Assembly (NCBI GenBank): GCA_048158365.1
Contig: JBLLNL010000003.1
DNA: 64,000 nucleotides
From: Azoarcus_F sp048158365
Lineage (GTDB): Bacteria > Pseudomonadota > Gammaproteobacteria > Burkholderiales > Rhodocyclaceae
Strand: one strand, 5' to 3'
Both the position numbers and the translations under genes were made by a program. Position 1 is the first letter of the stretch; each line of letters begins with the position of its first letter. The notes under the pieces are model-generated. The model worked only from the letters and a program-made list of their open reading frames with translations. It was not told the origin of the DNA and ran no database searches. Of the stretch, positions 27,414 to 35,631 are shown piece by piece.

Positions 27414-29240
27414 ATGGAGAACGTCTTGCACGCACGGTTTTTCGGTCGAGTCGCTCACCCGTCGTCCTCTACGAACGTACCAGCTTCGCATCTAGCCGCC
27501 GACCACCCGGGACACTCGGTCATCGCCTTCGATGGCGGCTATGTCGCGCACACGGCGGACACGCCGGCACTGCGCGATGGCACGCTGATCTGCGTCGCGC
27601 CGGGTGAACCGCGCTTCGACGACGCCGAGCTCGCCGCGCTGGTCACCACGCGCGGCCCGGCCGCCGCCTGGATCGAAGCCTTCCGCCGCCACGGCGACCG
27701 CGCGACAGCGCTCGCCAAAGGCCGCTTCGCGGTCGTGCTGATCGATGCCGACACCCGCCAGACCCGGCTCATGACCGACCGCTTCGGCACCTGGCCGCTG
27801 TGCCACGCCGAGCACGACGGTGCACTGTGCTTTTCCGACCGCGCCGACAGCATCCCGGACGTCGCGCGCCGGCTGTCGCACCAGGCGGTGTTCGACTACC
27901 TGTATTTCCACATGATCCCGGCGCCGCAGACCATCTTCGACGGCATCCGGCGCCTGCCCGCCGCGCACGCGCTCAACTGGTCCGACGGCCAGACCACGAT
28001 CACGCCGTGGTGGACGCCGCGTTTCGACGAACACCACTTTCCCGACCTCGAAGACAGCAAACGCCAGTTCCTGGACATCGTCGAACGCTCGGTCGCGCTC
28101 GAAGCCCGCGGCCATGAAGACCACATCGGCTGCTTCCTGTCCGGCGGCACCGACAGCTCCACCGTCGCCGGCATGCTCACCAAGGCGCTCGGCCAGCCCG
28201 CAAAGAGCTACTCGATCGGCTTCGACGCCAGCGGCTACGACGAGATGGAATACGCCCGCATCGCCGCCAATCGCTTCGGCGTCGATCACCACGAGTACTA
28301 CGTCACCCCGGACGACCTGCTCGGTGGCATCCCCAAAGTCGCGGTGCACTACGACCAGCCCTTCGGCAACTCGTCCGCGGTACCCGCCTGGATCTGCGCC
28401 AGCCGCGCCCGTGCGGACGGCGTCGACAAACTGCTGGCCGGCGACGGCGGCGACGAACTCTTCGGCGGCAACACCCGCTACGCCAAGCAGCGCGTCTTCG
28501 GCTGGTACGACACCATTCCGGGCCTGATGCGCAAGGCCGCGCTGGAACCGGTGCTCGCACTGCCCGGCATGAACCGCATCCCGCTGATCAAAAAGGGCGT
28601 CAGCTACGTCGAGCAGGCGCGCGTGCCGATGCCGGACCGCCAGCAGATGTACAACATGCTGCACCGACTGGGCCCTGCAAGCGTCTTCACGCCAGAATTC
28701 CTCGCAGGCGTGGACACCGGCCTGCCGCTGCAGCAGCAGCGCGACACCTGGCAAGGGATCCATGCCGGCGCACTGATCAACCACATGCTCGCGTGGGACT
28801 GGAAATACACGCTATCCGACAACGACCTGCCCAAGGTCATCGGCACCACCCAGCTTGCCGGCCTCGATGTCGGCTTCCCGCTGCTGTCCGACGAACTGCT
28901 CGAGTTTTCCCTGTCGATCCCGCCCGACTGGAAGCTCAAGGGCCTGACCCTGCGCTGGTTCTTCAAGGAAGCGCTGCGCGGTTTTCTGCCGGACGAGATC
29001 ATCGCGAAGAAGAAGCACGGCTTCGGCCTGCCCTTCGGCGTCTGGGCCTGCCAGCACTCCGGCCTCAAGGCCCTCGCCCGCGACACCCTCGGCACCCTCA
29101 AGCAACGCGGCATCGTCCGCACGGCCTTCATCGACGAACTGCTGGACACCCATCTGCCCACCCATCCGGGCTACTACGGCGAGATGGTATGGATTCTGAT
29201 GATGATGGAGCTGTGGCTTCGGCAACATTCGAACGCGTAG
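27414..29240 (+). CDS. Asparagine-synthetase-like amidotransferase without N-terminal Cys
   Basis: 608 residues from ATG 27414; the frame is open from 27330. The N-terminal half keeps the glutaminase fold (GRFAVVLIDADT, MTDRFGTWPL), but no Cys follows the initiator Met, so glutamine hydrolysis is unlikely. The C-terminal synthetase domain has the PP-loop LSGGTDSSTVAG and GDGGDELFGGN. It should adenylate a carboxylate and join it to an amine, as in beta-lactam synthetases. Homologues are typical of exosortase-type exopolysaccharide loci. Confidence 0.88.
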   Translation: MENVLHARFFGRVAHPSSSTNVPASHLAADHPGHSVIAFDGGYVAHTADTPALRDGTLICVAPGEPRFDDAELAALVTTRGPAAAWIEAFRRHGDRATALAKGRFAVVLIDADTRQTRLMTDRFGTWPLCHAEHDGALCFSDRADSIPDVARRLSHQAVFDYLYFHMIPAPQTIFDGIRRLPAAHALNWSDGQTTITPWWTPRFDEHHFPDLEDSKRQFLDIVERSVALEARGHEDHIGCFLSGGTDSSTVAGMLTKALGQPAKSYSIGFDASGYDEMEYARIAANRFGVDHHEYYVTPDDLLGGIPKVAVHYDQPFGNSSAVPAWICASRARADGVDKLLAGDGGDELFGGNTRYAKQRVFGWYDTIPGLMRKAALEPVLALPGMNRIPLIKKGVSYVEQARVPMPDRQQMYNMLHRLGPASVFTPEFLAGVDTGLPLQQQRDTWQGIHAGALINHMLAWDWKYTLSDNDLPKVIGTTQLAGLDVGFPLLSDELLEFSLSIPPDWKLKGLTLRWFFKEALRGFLPDEIIAKKKHGFGLPFGVWACQHSGLKALARDTLGTLKQRGIVRTAFIDELLDTHLPTHPGYYGEMVWILMMMELWLRQHSNA

Positions 29241-29280
29241 GAATGAGCCGAAGGGCCGGAGAAATAAATGTGGTGCCTGG

Positions 29281-29480
29281 GTAATGCGCAAAGCGTAGAT
29301 CGCATCAATGCCGGGCGGCGGCTTGATGCTGGTGATCTTCTCCCACCTCAAACCTGGGTCGCGCGGTAGACCTGGTTCCACGTCAGATGGCGAATCTCGT
29401 TGAGAGTGTCCAGCGCCGCAAGCCGGCAGCCAGCGCCCAACCCCACCGCGTTGATCGCTGCATCCCCCATCGCCGGATTG
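29281..29480 (-). pseudogene. Frameshifted gene remnant
   Basis: Two minus-strand frames carry consecutive protein-like pieces: LNEIRHLTWNQVYRATQ in one and GLRWEKITSIKPPPGIDAIY in the next, broken by a stop and frameshift. The pieces together read like a small basic protein, perhaps a RelE/ParE-type toxin, but the family is a guess. Confidence 0.4.
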
Positions 29481-29525
29481 CGCCCCGGCAACCACAGAAC
29501 AGGCGCCACGATCTAGACTGAGCGC

Positions 29526-29700
29526 ATGCAGCCCGCAAGGCATCACTTCGTCCGACCATCCTGTTGCAGAGCAGTCGCACCGATTCTGCTCGTATTCGCC
29601 TGCACCACCCCGCTTGCCGACACCATCGTCATCGGCCAGGGCAGACACACCGAGAATCCCGTACTTTGGGAACACGTGGACATGGTGGCGGCATTGCCAA
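29526..29700 (+). pseudogene. Beta-helix gene remnant, block copy A
   Basis: An ATG starts a signal peptide (VAPILLVFACTTPLA) and DTIVIGQG, like the mature start of the protein at 20578 (ETIVVG). It then jumps to RHTENPVLW, which corresponds to a mid-protein segment there (IGQSGTTQNPIV). An internal deletion at a short ATCGGCCA match explains the join. The frame then runs out of phase. Confidence 0.6.
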
Positions 29701-29743
29701 GGCGATGGACGGGCCGTCAAGCACGATCGTGCCGAACAGCGCT

Positions 29744-30250
29744 TCACTGCTCAGTAAAAACCGCATCCACCGTTTGCGCATCAAGAATCCGGTCGGCCCA
29801 ACATTCGAGTTGCTCGACCGTCGCGGTGTGCAGGCGAGCGCGGCATGCATCGTCGAGCGGGCCGAAGCGTTTGGTTAACTGACGTTCGAGGATTGCGGCC
29901 TCGCCCTCGAGTTTGCCCTCGAGTTTGCCCTCGAGTTTTCCCTCGAGTTTTCCCTTCTCGCGTGCCGCACGAAGTTCGCTACGCTCGTCACGTAGCGCGC
30001 GCTCGCGCACAAAGGCCAGTCGACGCGTTTCCTCGTCGGCGCTCAGGTGTTTGATGTGCTCGAGTGCCTGCTGAACCGGCGGGTAATCAATTTGCGCCAT
30101 CGTGTGCTCCTCGTGCCAGTGCTCCAGAAAGGCAATCCAGGCCGCCAGTGCCGGGTTGCCCGCACCCAGGCGGTCGGCCTTGGGCAGTTCGAGCAGATTC
30201 AATTGTAGTTCATCACCGAGCTTGAGCGCGGGCTGCAACCGGTCGCGCAA
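29744..30250 (-). pseudogene. Truncated Rpn-family nuclease gene, block copy A
   Basis: 168 residues equal to the C-terminal part of the intact gene at 32839-33729 with few changes. The N-terminal PD-(D/E)XK half is missing: homology stops at 30250, where another, oppositely oriented fragment begins. It carries four copies of a 12-bp linker repeat against two in the intact gene. Confidence 0.8.
29906..29953. repeat. 12-bp minisatellite, four units
   Basis: CTCGAGTTTGCC twice, then CTCGAGTTTTCC twice, in tandem. Read on the minus strand it encodes repeated GKLE units in the Rpn linker. The intact paralogue has two units at 33001-33024. Confidence 0.85.
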
Positions 30251-30251
30251 C

Positions 30252-30626
30252 CCCGTGGCCAGCCTGGCCGTGCTGGCCGACGGCGATCCCGCGTGGCGTG
30301 TGTCGAACTTCGGCTTCGAGCTATTCGGCTGCCGACACCACCTGCACTACCCCGTCGCCAAACTCACCGATCTGACCGACGATCTCCACGCGCTGCTCGA
30401 AAATCCAAACCCTTTCGCCCTCGTTACCGCAGCGCACCACCTGACCCGCCACACTCGCCGCAACCCCGAAAGTCGTTTCGAAGCCAAGCGCCGCCTCGTA
30501 CGCTTGCTCTACGCACGTAACTGGAACCGCGAACGCCTGTCCCAAGCCACCCCCGAGCAGCTCGAACTATGGGCCGAGCGCGTGCTCGACGCCCCCAGCC
30601 TTGACGACATCTTCGCCGGCAATTGA
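30252..30626 (+). pseudogene. C-terminal fragment of another Rpn/transposase-like protein
   Basis: The frame VASLAVLADGDPAWR...FGFELFGCRHHLHYPVAKL...ANPESRF-type residues through to FAGN (TGA 30624-30626) resembles the second half of the Rpn/PD-(D/E)XK transposase-like family. Its N-terminal half is gone; it abuts the truncated copy A in head-to-head orientation. Probably not functional. Confidence 0.55.
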
Positions 30627-30692
30627 CCATCGTTGCACGACCCGTTCCCTGGATTTCGGCCGGAGCGTTTTTACACCGTAGATACTTACTGA

Positions 30693-31064
30693 TCAATGCG
30701 CTTGTGAATACGCGAGACCGAGGCGAGCACTCGCGGCGCTCAGGCGCCGGTCCCGCGTCCACAATCTTGCGCCGGGCGACAGTCTCACGGCGGCAAGCAG
30801 ATGCGCGTCGATGTAGCCAATGCCCGGCCCGAAGAGCGCATGCGTGTCGATGAACCGGAGCACCTCGTCGTCTGTCGCCACGACCGACTGAGGAAGGTCG
30901 CTCATCGAACCCAGCACGACCGCACGGTTCTTCAAATTGCCCAGTGCCAGTTCGCCCAGCACATACGAGTGCATCAACACGCTTCCCCCGACGAGCAGGC
31001 CGGAGAGGTGTTCATCCGATCGCCGCAGGTGATCGATCCAGATCGACGTATCGACGAGGATCAT
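30693..31064 (-). CDS. VapC-type PIN-domain ribonuclease toxin
   Basis: 123 residues. PIN fold with the acidic residues of MILVDTSIWIDHL (Asp5), GELALGN (Glu), and GIGYIDAHLLAA (Asp). VapC proteins cut specific tRNA or rRNA sites. Its start overlaps the antitoxin stop by four bases. Confidence 0.93.
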   Translation of the reverse strand: MILVDTSIWIDHLRRSDEHLSGLLVGGSVLMHSYVLGELALGNLKNRAVVLGSMSDLPQSVVATDDEVLRFIDTHALFGPGIGYIDAHLLAAVRLSPGARLWTRDRRLSAASARLGLAYSQAH

Positions 31065-31261
31065 GCAGCGGGCTCAGACTGCCGCCGGGGAATGTCTTTC
31101 AACTGCAGCTCGGAGCCGCCCAACAGTGCCAGGCGCCGTGCGCTTTCGCGTTGAATCAGCGCGCGCAGGGCTTCCTTCACCAGAGTGGATTTTTCAGTCA
31201 GCCCGGTCAGCGCCCGGGCCTTGGCAAGCAACTCGTCGTCGAGTGCGAGGGTGGTGCGCAT
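31061..31261 (-). CDS. VapB-type antitoxin
   Basis: 66 residues. MRTTLALDDELLAKARALTG followed by EKSTLVKEALRALIQRESARR is the ribbon-helix-helix domain of VapB type II antitoxins (DUF2191-like). The Leu-rich tail LALLGGSELQLKDIPRR would bind the toxin. First gene of the pair. Confidence 0.92.
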   Translation of the reverse strand: MRTTLALDDELLAKARALTGLTEKSTLVKEALRALIQRESARRLALLGGSELQLKDIPRRQSEPAA

Positions 31262-31463
31262 GGCGGTCTCCTCGTGAATGCGTGCATCATTAATAGCATC
31301 GCATGACGCCTGAAAACGTGCCTACAAACACCAGACCCGGCTAGCAGAACCTCCGGACGACACTGGATTTGCAGGATTGATCCACTGCGTAGATCAGCCA
31401 GGGCAATCGTTTAGACCCCTCAAGAACGCAGCGCCCGGGCTGCCGGTCCGAAACCTCCTTGCC

Positions 31464-31886
31464 TCATTCGCCGTCCCAAGGATTGATAACGGTCAGGCCA
31501 GCAGCCTGGAAGGGGCTGGTGTCGCGTGTAGCAACGGCAAACCCGTTGGCTACGGCGACCGCCGCAATGCAGGCATCTGCAGTCTCGATTCCGCTGCCAG
31601 CCTTGCGAATTTTCGCCAGCAGTTCGGCATAAGCGTTTGTGCAAGCCATATCGAACGGCGACACGCGACCGACGAACATCGGCAACACGCGCTTTTCAAG
31701 GCTCTCATGCAGCACCGCCCGGCGCTTCCCGGCCGGCAACAACGCCACCCCGGCGCGCAGTTCGGCAACGGTCATTGCGGAAAGGTAAAGCGTTTCCAGA
31801 GGTTGCGCGTCTATCCAGTCTATGACGCGGGCCTCAGGGGCACTACGCAGCGGCTCCGAGACCACGTTGGTATCGAGCAGAATCAT
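31464..31886 (-). CDS. FitB/VapC-type PIN-domain toxin
   Basis: 140 residues. MILLDTNVVSEPLR, SAMTVAELRAG, and the GIETADACIAAVA acidic residue define the PIN active site; VATRDTSPFQAAGLTVINPW is the usual FitB tail. Unlike the VapC next door, it belongs to the FitB branch. Four-base overlap with its antitoxin. Confidence 0.93.
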   Translation of the reverse strand: MILLDTNVVSEPLRSAPEARVIDWIDAQPLETLYLSAMTVAELRAGVALLPAGKRRAVLHESLEKRVLPMFVGRVSPFDMACTNAYAELLAKIRKAGSGIETADACIAAVAVANGFAVATRDTSPFQAAGLTVINPWDGE

Positions 31887-32137
31887 TCAAAGCTCGCAGT
31901 ACGGGCCGGGGTTCTGTCGCGCGCACTCTCGAACACGGCGAACTCCTCATCGGTCAGCTTGGCCTTGCGGCCGATCTCGGCCAGTAGCGAACCCAGCTTG
32001 ACCCTTCCCTGCGGCTTCACGGCGGACTCCAGGATGTCACGCAGCTCGGCCTCGATGCTGCGGCCGTGTTGAGCGGCCCGCACGCGAATGGCGCGATGCA
32101 CTTCATCTGGTAGGTTTCGAACGGTTACTGACGGCAT
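31883..32137 (-). CDS. FitA-type antitoxin
   Basis: 84 residues. MPSVTVRNLPDEVHRAIRVR and AAQHGRSIEAELRDILE form the ribbon-helix-helix DNA-binding domain of FitA/Arc-type antitoxins. The C-terminal part should occupy the toxin's active site. It is transcribed away from the HigA-like gene, with which it shares a short upstream region. Confidence 0.92.
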   Translation of the reverse strand: MPSVTVRNLPDEVHRAIRVRAAQHGRSIEAELRDILESAVKPQGRVKLGSLLAEIGRKAKLTDEEFAVFESARDRTPARTASFE

Positions 32138-32189
32138 ATTGCAAATCCTATTTTTGATATCAATGCATGCACTCTATCAAAATGCAATC

Positions 32190-32579
32190 ATGGTCGCAAT
32201 CGACGCGCCCCACAGCAGACCAGCAAGACGCACCTGCCGCACCCACTACGCGCGGATGACCGAGATGCTTGAAGCCCTGCTCGAGGAAACCCGAGGTGAC
32301 GAAACCCATCCCGCCATGGGTTTGGTCGATATCGTGGGCGACCTCATCGAGGACTACGAAGCCGAACACCCTCCCCTACCCGAAACCACCGGCGTGCAGG
32401 CCTTGAAGTTCCTGATGGAGCAGCACGGTCTGAAGCAAAGCGACCTCGCCGAAATCGGCAGCCAGGGCGTCGTTTCCGAAATCCTCACGGGCAAGCGCGA
32501 GCTCAATATTCGGCAAATACGAGCGCTGAGCGAACGGTCCGGAGTCTCAGCAGCGATCTTTTTTAACACGTTCGCATGA
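32190..32579 (+). CDS. HigA-type helix-turn-helix antitoxin, without partner toxin
   Basis: 129 residues if started at ATG 32190 (ATG 32163 and an upstream start at 32088 are possible). The second half matches HigA: LKFLMEQHGLKQSDLAEIGS, GVVSEILTGKRELNIRQI and FGV-like SGVSAAIFF. The first 40 residues are Arg-rich and do not match the family, so the 5' end may be rearranged. No HigB gene is adjacent. Confidence 0.75.
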   Translation: MVAIDAPHSRPARRTCRTHYARMTEMLEALLEETRGDETHPAMGLVDIVGDLIEDYEAEHPPLPETTGVQALKFLMEQHGLKQSDLAEIGSQGVVSEILTGKRELNIRQIRALSERSGVSAAIFFNTFA

Positions 32580-32616
32580 ACTGTCGTGGGAGATTTCAGT
32601 GCCGGTGACCAAGCCC

Positions 32617-32646
32617 GTTTCGCGCCTCGCGGCGCTCCCACAACGG
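32617..32646 (-). repeat. REP-like palindrome
   Basis: On the minus strand it reads GGGAGCGCCGCGAGGCGCGA, close to the element at 12351. It separates the HigA-like gene from the beta-helix remnant. Confidence 0.5.
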
Positions 32647-32654
32647 GAGCAAGC

Positions 32655-32800
32655 TTCCGGGCGGCAGCGCCTCATATGCGGTCGACCTGCCCAACGGCGG
32701 CAACGCACTGCTCGTGGGCAACATCATCGGCCAAGGCAGACACACCGAGAATCCCGTACTTTGGGAACACGTGGACATGGTGGCGGCATTGCCAAGGCGA
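32655..32800 (+). pseudogene. Beta-helix gene remnant, block copy B
   Basis: Reads GGSASYAVDLPNGGNALLVG then NIIGQGRHTENPVLW, clearly parallel to GGASYELEFPNGGIARVVG and NVIGQSGTTQNPIV in the intact gene at 20578. Only this middle segment survives, followed by an unrelated frame. It shows which part of the parent gene the shared block contains. Confidence 0.65.
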
Positions 32801-32838
32801 TGAACGGGCCGTCAAGCACGATCGTGCCGAACAGCGCT

Positions 32839-33729
32839 TCACTGCTCAGTAAAAACCGCATCCACCGTTTGCGCATCAAGAATCCGGTCGGCCCAACATT
32901 CGAGTTGCTCGACCGTCGCGGAGCGCAGGCGGGCGCGACATGCCTCGTCGACCGGGCCGAAGCGTTTGGTCAACTGGCGTTCGAGGATCGCGGCCTCGCC
33001 CTCGAGTTTGCCCTCGAGTTTGCCCTTCTCGCGTGCCGCACGAAGTTCGCTGCGCTCGTCACGCAGCGCGCGCTCGCGCACGAAAGCCAACCGTCGAGTC
33101 TCCTCGTCCGCGCTCAGGTGTTTTATCTGCTCGAGTGCCTGCTGAACCGGCGGGTAATCAATTTGCGCCATCGTGTGCTCCTCGTGCCAGTGCTCCAGAA
33201 AGGCAATCCAGGCCGCCAGTGCCGGGTTGCCCGCACCCAGGCGGTCGGCCTTGGGCAGTTCAATCAGATTCAATTGTAGTTCATCACCGAGCTTGAGCGC
33301 GGGCTGCAACCGGTCGCGCAACTCGAAGCACCACACGGCTTGCTGTTGGTGCTCGAGGGCGGTGAAGAGTTCAAAATCGAGCAGGTGAATGCCGATGGCC
33401 GACTTCAGGCTCTGGTAATCCTCGCCACCGTTCAACTGCTGGGTGAGCGTGCGCGCAAGATAGTAAGCGCTGCGCGCGCTCCACGCGCCGTAGCGGCGTA
33501 CCTGCATTTCGATGTTGTAGCGCCGCCCGTCCGCGTCCTGCGCGAGCACATCGAGCACGATGAACTTGCCCGCAAGCTCCTCAGGTTCGATACGGGGATT
33601 GAGCACCTCGACGATCTCCACCGCCGGCTCGGTGCTGCGCACCGCGTTGATGAGCGCCGCAAGCAACACGGGCGCGTCGACAAACAAACGTTTGAAGACG
33701 AAGTCGTTCTTGGGATCAAGGAGAGTCAT
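32839..33729 (-). CDS. Rpn-family PD-(D/E)XK recombination-promoting nuclease/transposase-like protein
   Basis: 296 residues from ATG 33729; an in-frame ATG at 33753 adds eight. Starts with MTLLDPKNDFVFKRLFVD, then LDVLAQDADGRRYNIEMQV, the nuclease core of the Rpn family, and SARSAYYLARTLTQQL. The C-terminal part has a DUF4351-like region with a GKLE-repeat linker and ends in LECWADRILDAQTVDAVF. Rpn proteins promote recombination in E. coli. It is the only full copy of three in this island. Confidence 0.88.
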   Translation of the reverse strand: MTLLDPKNDFVFKRLFVDAPVLLAALINAVRSTEPAVEIVEVLNPRIEPEELAGKFIVLDVLAQDADGRRYNIEMQVRRYGAWSARSAYYLARTLTQQLNGGEDYQSLKSAIGIHLLDFELFTALEHQQQAVWCFELRDRLQPALKLGDELQLNLIELPKADRLGAGNPALAAWIAFLEHWHEEHTMAQIDYPPVQQALEQIKHLSADEETRRLAFVRERALRDERSELRAAREKGKLEGKLEGEAAILERQLTKRFGPVDEACRARLRSATVEQLECWADRILDAQTVDAVFTEQ

Positions 33730-33753
33730 TGAAGCACTATCATTTAATGCCAA

Positions 33754-34015
33754 TCGGGTAATTTTAGCACTTATCTACACATCATCTCCCAATGCGACAG
33801 AACCAGTAGCGCCATCTTGCTTCCTTGTATTTGCGCACTTGTTGATCCGTAATCTTCTTGCCGGGCACTGCAGCGCCGCCCAACGTCTCTCGTGAGAAGG
33901 CACTGTATCCTTCGCTTGCGGACACTTCCCAGTTCCAGATCCAACCGGCGCATTGGGTGACCAGGAAACCAAGGGTATGAGGAATCCGTTCGCAACGCGA
34001 ATCGAAGACAGAACA
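33754..34015. other. Stretch without a clear gene downstream of the Rpn start
   Basis: About 260 bases. One minus-strand frame (to 33782) reads like protein in part (GKKITDQQVRKYKEARWRYW), but no family is recognised and its N terminus runs into block C. Possibly another gene remnant. Confidence 0.3.
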
Positions 34016-34026
34016 GGCGCCACGAT

Positions 34027-34200
34027 CTAGACTGAGCGCATGCAGCCCGCAAGGCATCACTTCGTCCGATCATCATGTTGCAGAGCAGTCGCACCGATTC
34101 TGCTCTTATTCGTCTGCACCACCCCGCTTGCCGACACCATCGTCGTTGGCCCGGGCAGACACACCGAGAATCCCGTACTTTAAGAACACGTGGACATGGT
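34027..34200 (+). pseudogene. Beta-helix gene remnant, block copy C
   Basis: Near-identical to copy A: same upstream ACAGGCGCCACGATCTAGAC, same signal-peptide start, same internal join to RHTENPVL, then a stop (TAA at the position where A has TGG). It cannot encode a working protein. Confidence 0.65.
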
Positions 34201-34257
34201 GGCCGCATTGCCAAGGCGATGGACGGGCCGTCAAGCACGATCGTGCCGAACAGCGCT

Positions 34258-34410
34258 TCACTGCTCAGTAAAAACCGCATCCACTGTTTGCGCGTCGAGA
34301 ATCCGATCGGCCCAACATTCGAGTTGCTCGACGGTCGCGGAGCGCAGGCGGGCGCGACATGCCTCGTCGACCGGGCCGAAGCGTTTGGTCAACTGGCGTT
34401 CGAGGATCCT
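34258..34410 (-). pseudogene. C-terminal scrap of the Rpn-family gene, block copy C
   Basis: About 50 codons matching the last part of the gene at 32839, with stop TGA at 34258-34260. Homology ends at about 34410, immediately before the linker minisatellite, suggesting that a breakpoint lay there. After it, to the MITE at 34575, no gene is seen. Confidence 0.65.
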
Positions 34411-34574
34411 CCATATCAAGCGCACCAGTGACCGTTCTCGACGCTTAGCAGCGTAAGTAAGGCAAAAGCATCGCTCGGGTATCGATAATCGTGAGGCAAC
34501 ACGCAGGTCAGGCTAATTGTCGCCGGCCACGCATCTCGGCCTTCAACCCGTCATCCCTCGCTGCACACCGAAGG

Positions 34575-34743
34575 CTAGGAGGCTGTCGGACTTGAGCGAT
34601 CGTCACGAGCCGGGTGGGAAAGCGAGGACAGATCTGGTCGATTTTGAGGCGCATAGTGGTTCTATGCAACGAAAAATCGGGCAGATATGGACCGCTTCTC
34701 CCACCGGCGCAGTAGATCAGCCTCAAGTCCGACAGCCTCCTAG
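34575..34743. mobile_element. MITE-like 169-bp palindromic element, copy 2
   Basis: Flanked by CTAG on both sides, with perfect 22-base inverted ends. Same length and nearly the same sequence as the copies at 18728, 45042 and 53853. It lies between the last duplicated block and the first acyl carrier protein gene, 183 bases past that gene's stop; the gap holds nothing I recognise. Confidence 0.88.
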
Positions 34744-34925
34744 GCATCCAGACGATCGCCTGCGCGAGCTTCGTCAAATGGGGTGCCATGCAGCTCAGCC
34801 TTGTGGACCGATGGCCATACATCCATCTCAGCTTCACCAATCGCCGGCCAGTCCTGAGACTCCGTCCATCGCAACCAGGGGCAGCGGTGCCTGCCAAACC
34901 GGGCCATCGACCCGGCGGAGTACCC

Positions 34926-35174
34926 TCACCCCAGCTTGCTCTCGACAAATTCCACCAGCGTGCCGACCGTCTCGAAGGTCGCGCCGTCGATTTCGTCATC
35001 ATCCACGAAGAAACCGAAGCGCTCTTCCAGCATGTTGATCAGCCCAACCACCGCCATCGAATCCAGCTCCGGGATCGCACCCAACAGCGGGGTGTCATTA
35101 CCAAAGTTTGCGGCACGGCCATTTAGGCTGAGCACATCATCGATGATCGACAGAACTTCCTTACGGATATCCAA
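34926..35174 (-). CDS. Acyl carrier protein, exosortase-locus type
   Basis: 82 residues. Four-helix carrier with the phosphopantetheine site Ser39 in PELDSM. The sequence LLGAIPELDSMAVVGLINML and the acidic tail FVESKLG match the small carrier proteins of exosortase A loci. It would hold an acyl or aminoacyl thioester made by one of the two adenylating ligases. It has a same-length paralogue at 47719. Confidence 0.93.
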   Translation of the reverse strand: MDIRKEVLSIIDDVLSLNGRAANFGNDTPLLGAIPELDSMAVVGLINMLEERFGFFVDDDEIDGATFETVGTLVEFVESKLG

Positions 35175-35631
35175 AATCTTCTCTCCCTTGTCGTCGCTTC
35201 TCTCGCCGCACGGGCAAGCGACTCAACACCTTGCAGTTGGCCCCCGCAGGCTTTCAGGGACGGGATTATATCCGGCCGGCGGCCTGCGTTGTCCCCCAAC
35301 ATCAGACCCACTCGAGGGGATGCAGATCAGCCCTCAAGCATCGCTCATGCGATTGCCCTGACGCGAAGGGACGCTTGACCTGGTCGCGACGTGTTCATCA
35401 GGACCGGTTCGTCGTGTTCGGTTAGCATGCTCGGGGACACCCCAGCGAAGACAGCAAGGTCGATCTGCGAATCAGGCTGCGGACACTCAAAGCGGTCTAA
35501 GCTCGCAAAAATCGACCGTTCCGCGTAAGGGCGATAACGAACAATCAACCGCAGAGGCATCCCCCACGCGCAAAACCGAAGGCATAATTGTCAAACGCCC
35601 ATGCAGTTCAAATCCCGTACCCACCGCTGAC
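35175..35631. other. Gene-free stretch upstream of two divergent genes
   Basis: About 460 bases between the ACP start (minus) and the methyltransferase start (plus). Short open frames on both strands show no family likeness. It should contain the promoters of both genes; no clear -35/-10 pair or repeat was recognised. Confidence 0.4.

Noticed and set aside
29906..29953. CRISPR-like short tandem repeats
   Set aside because: Units are directly adjacent without spacers and lie within a coding frame.
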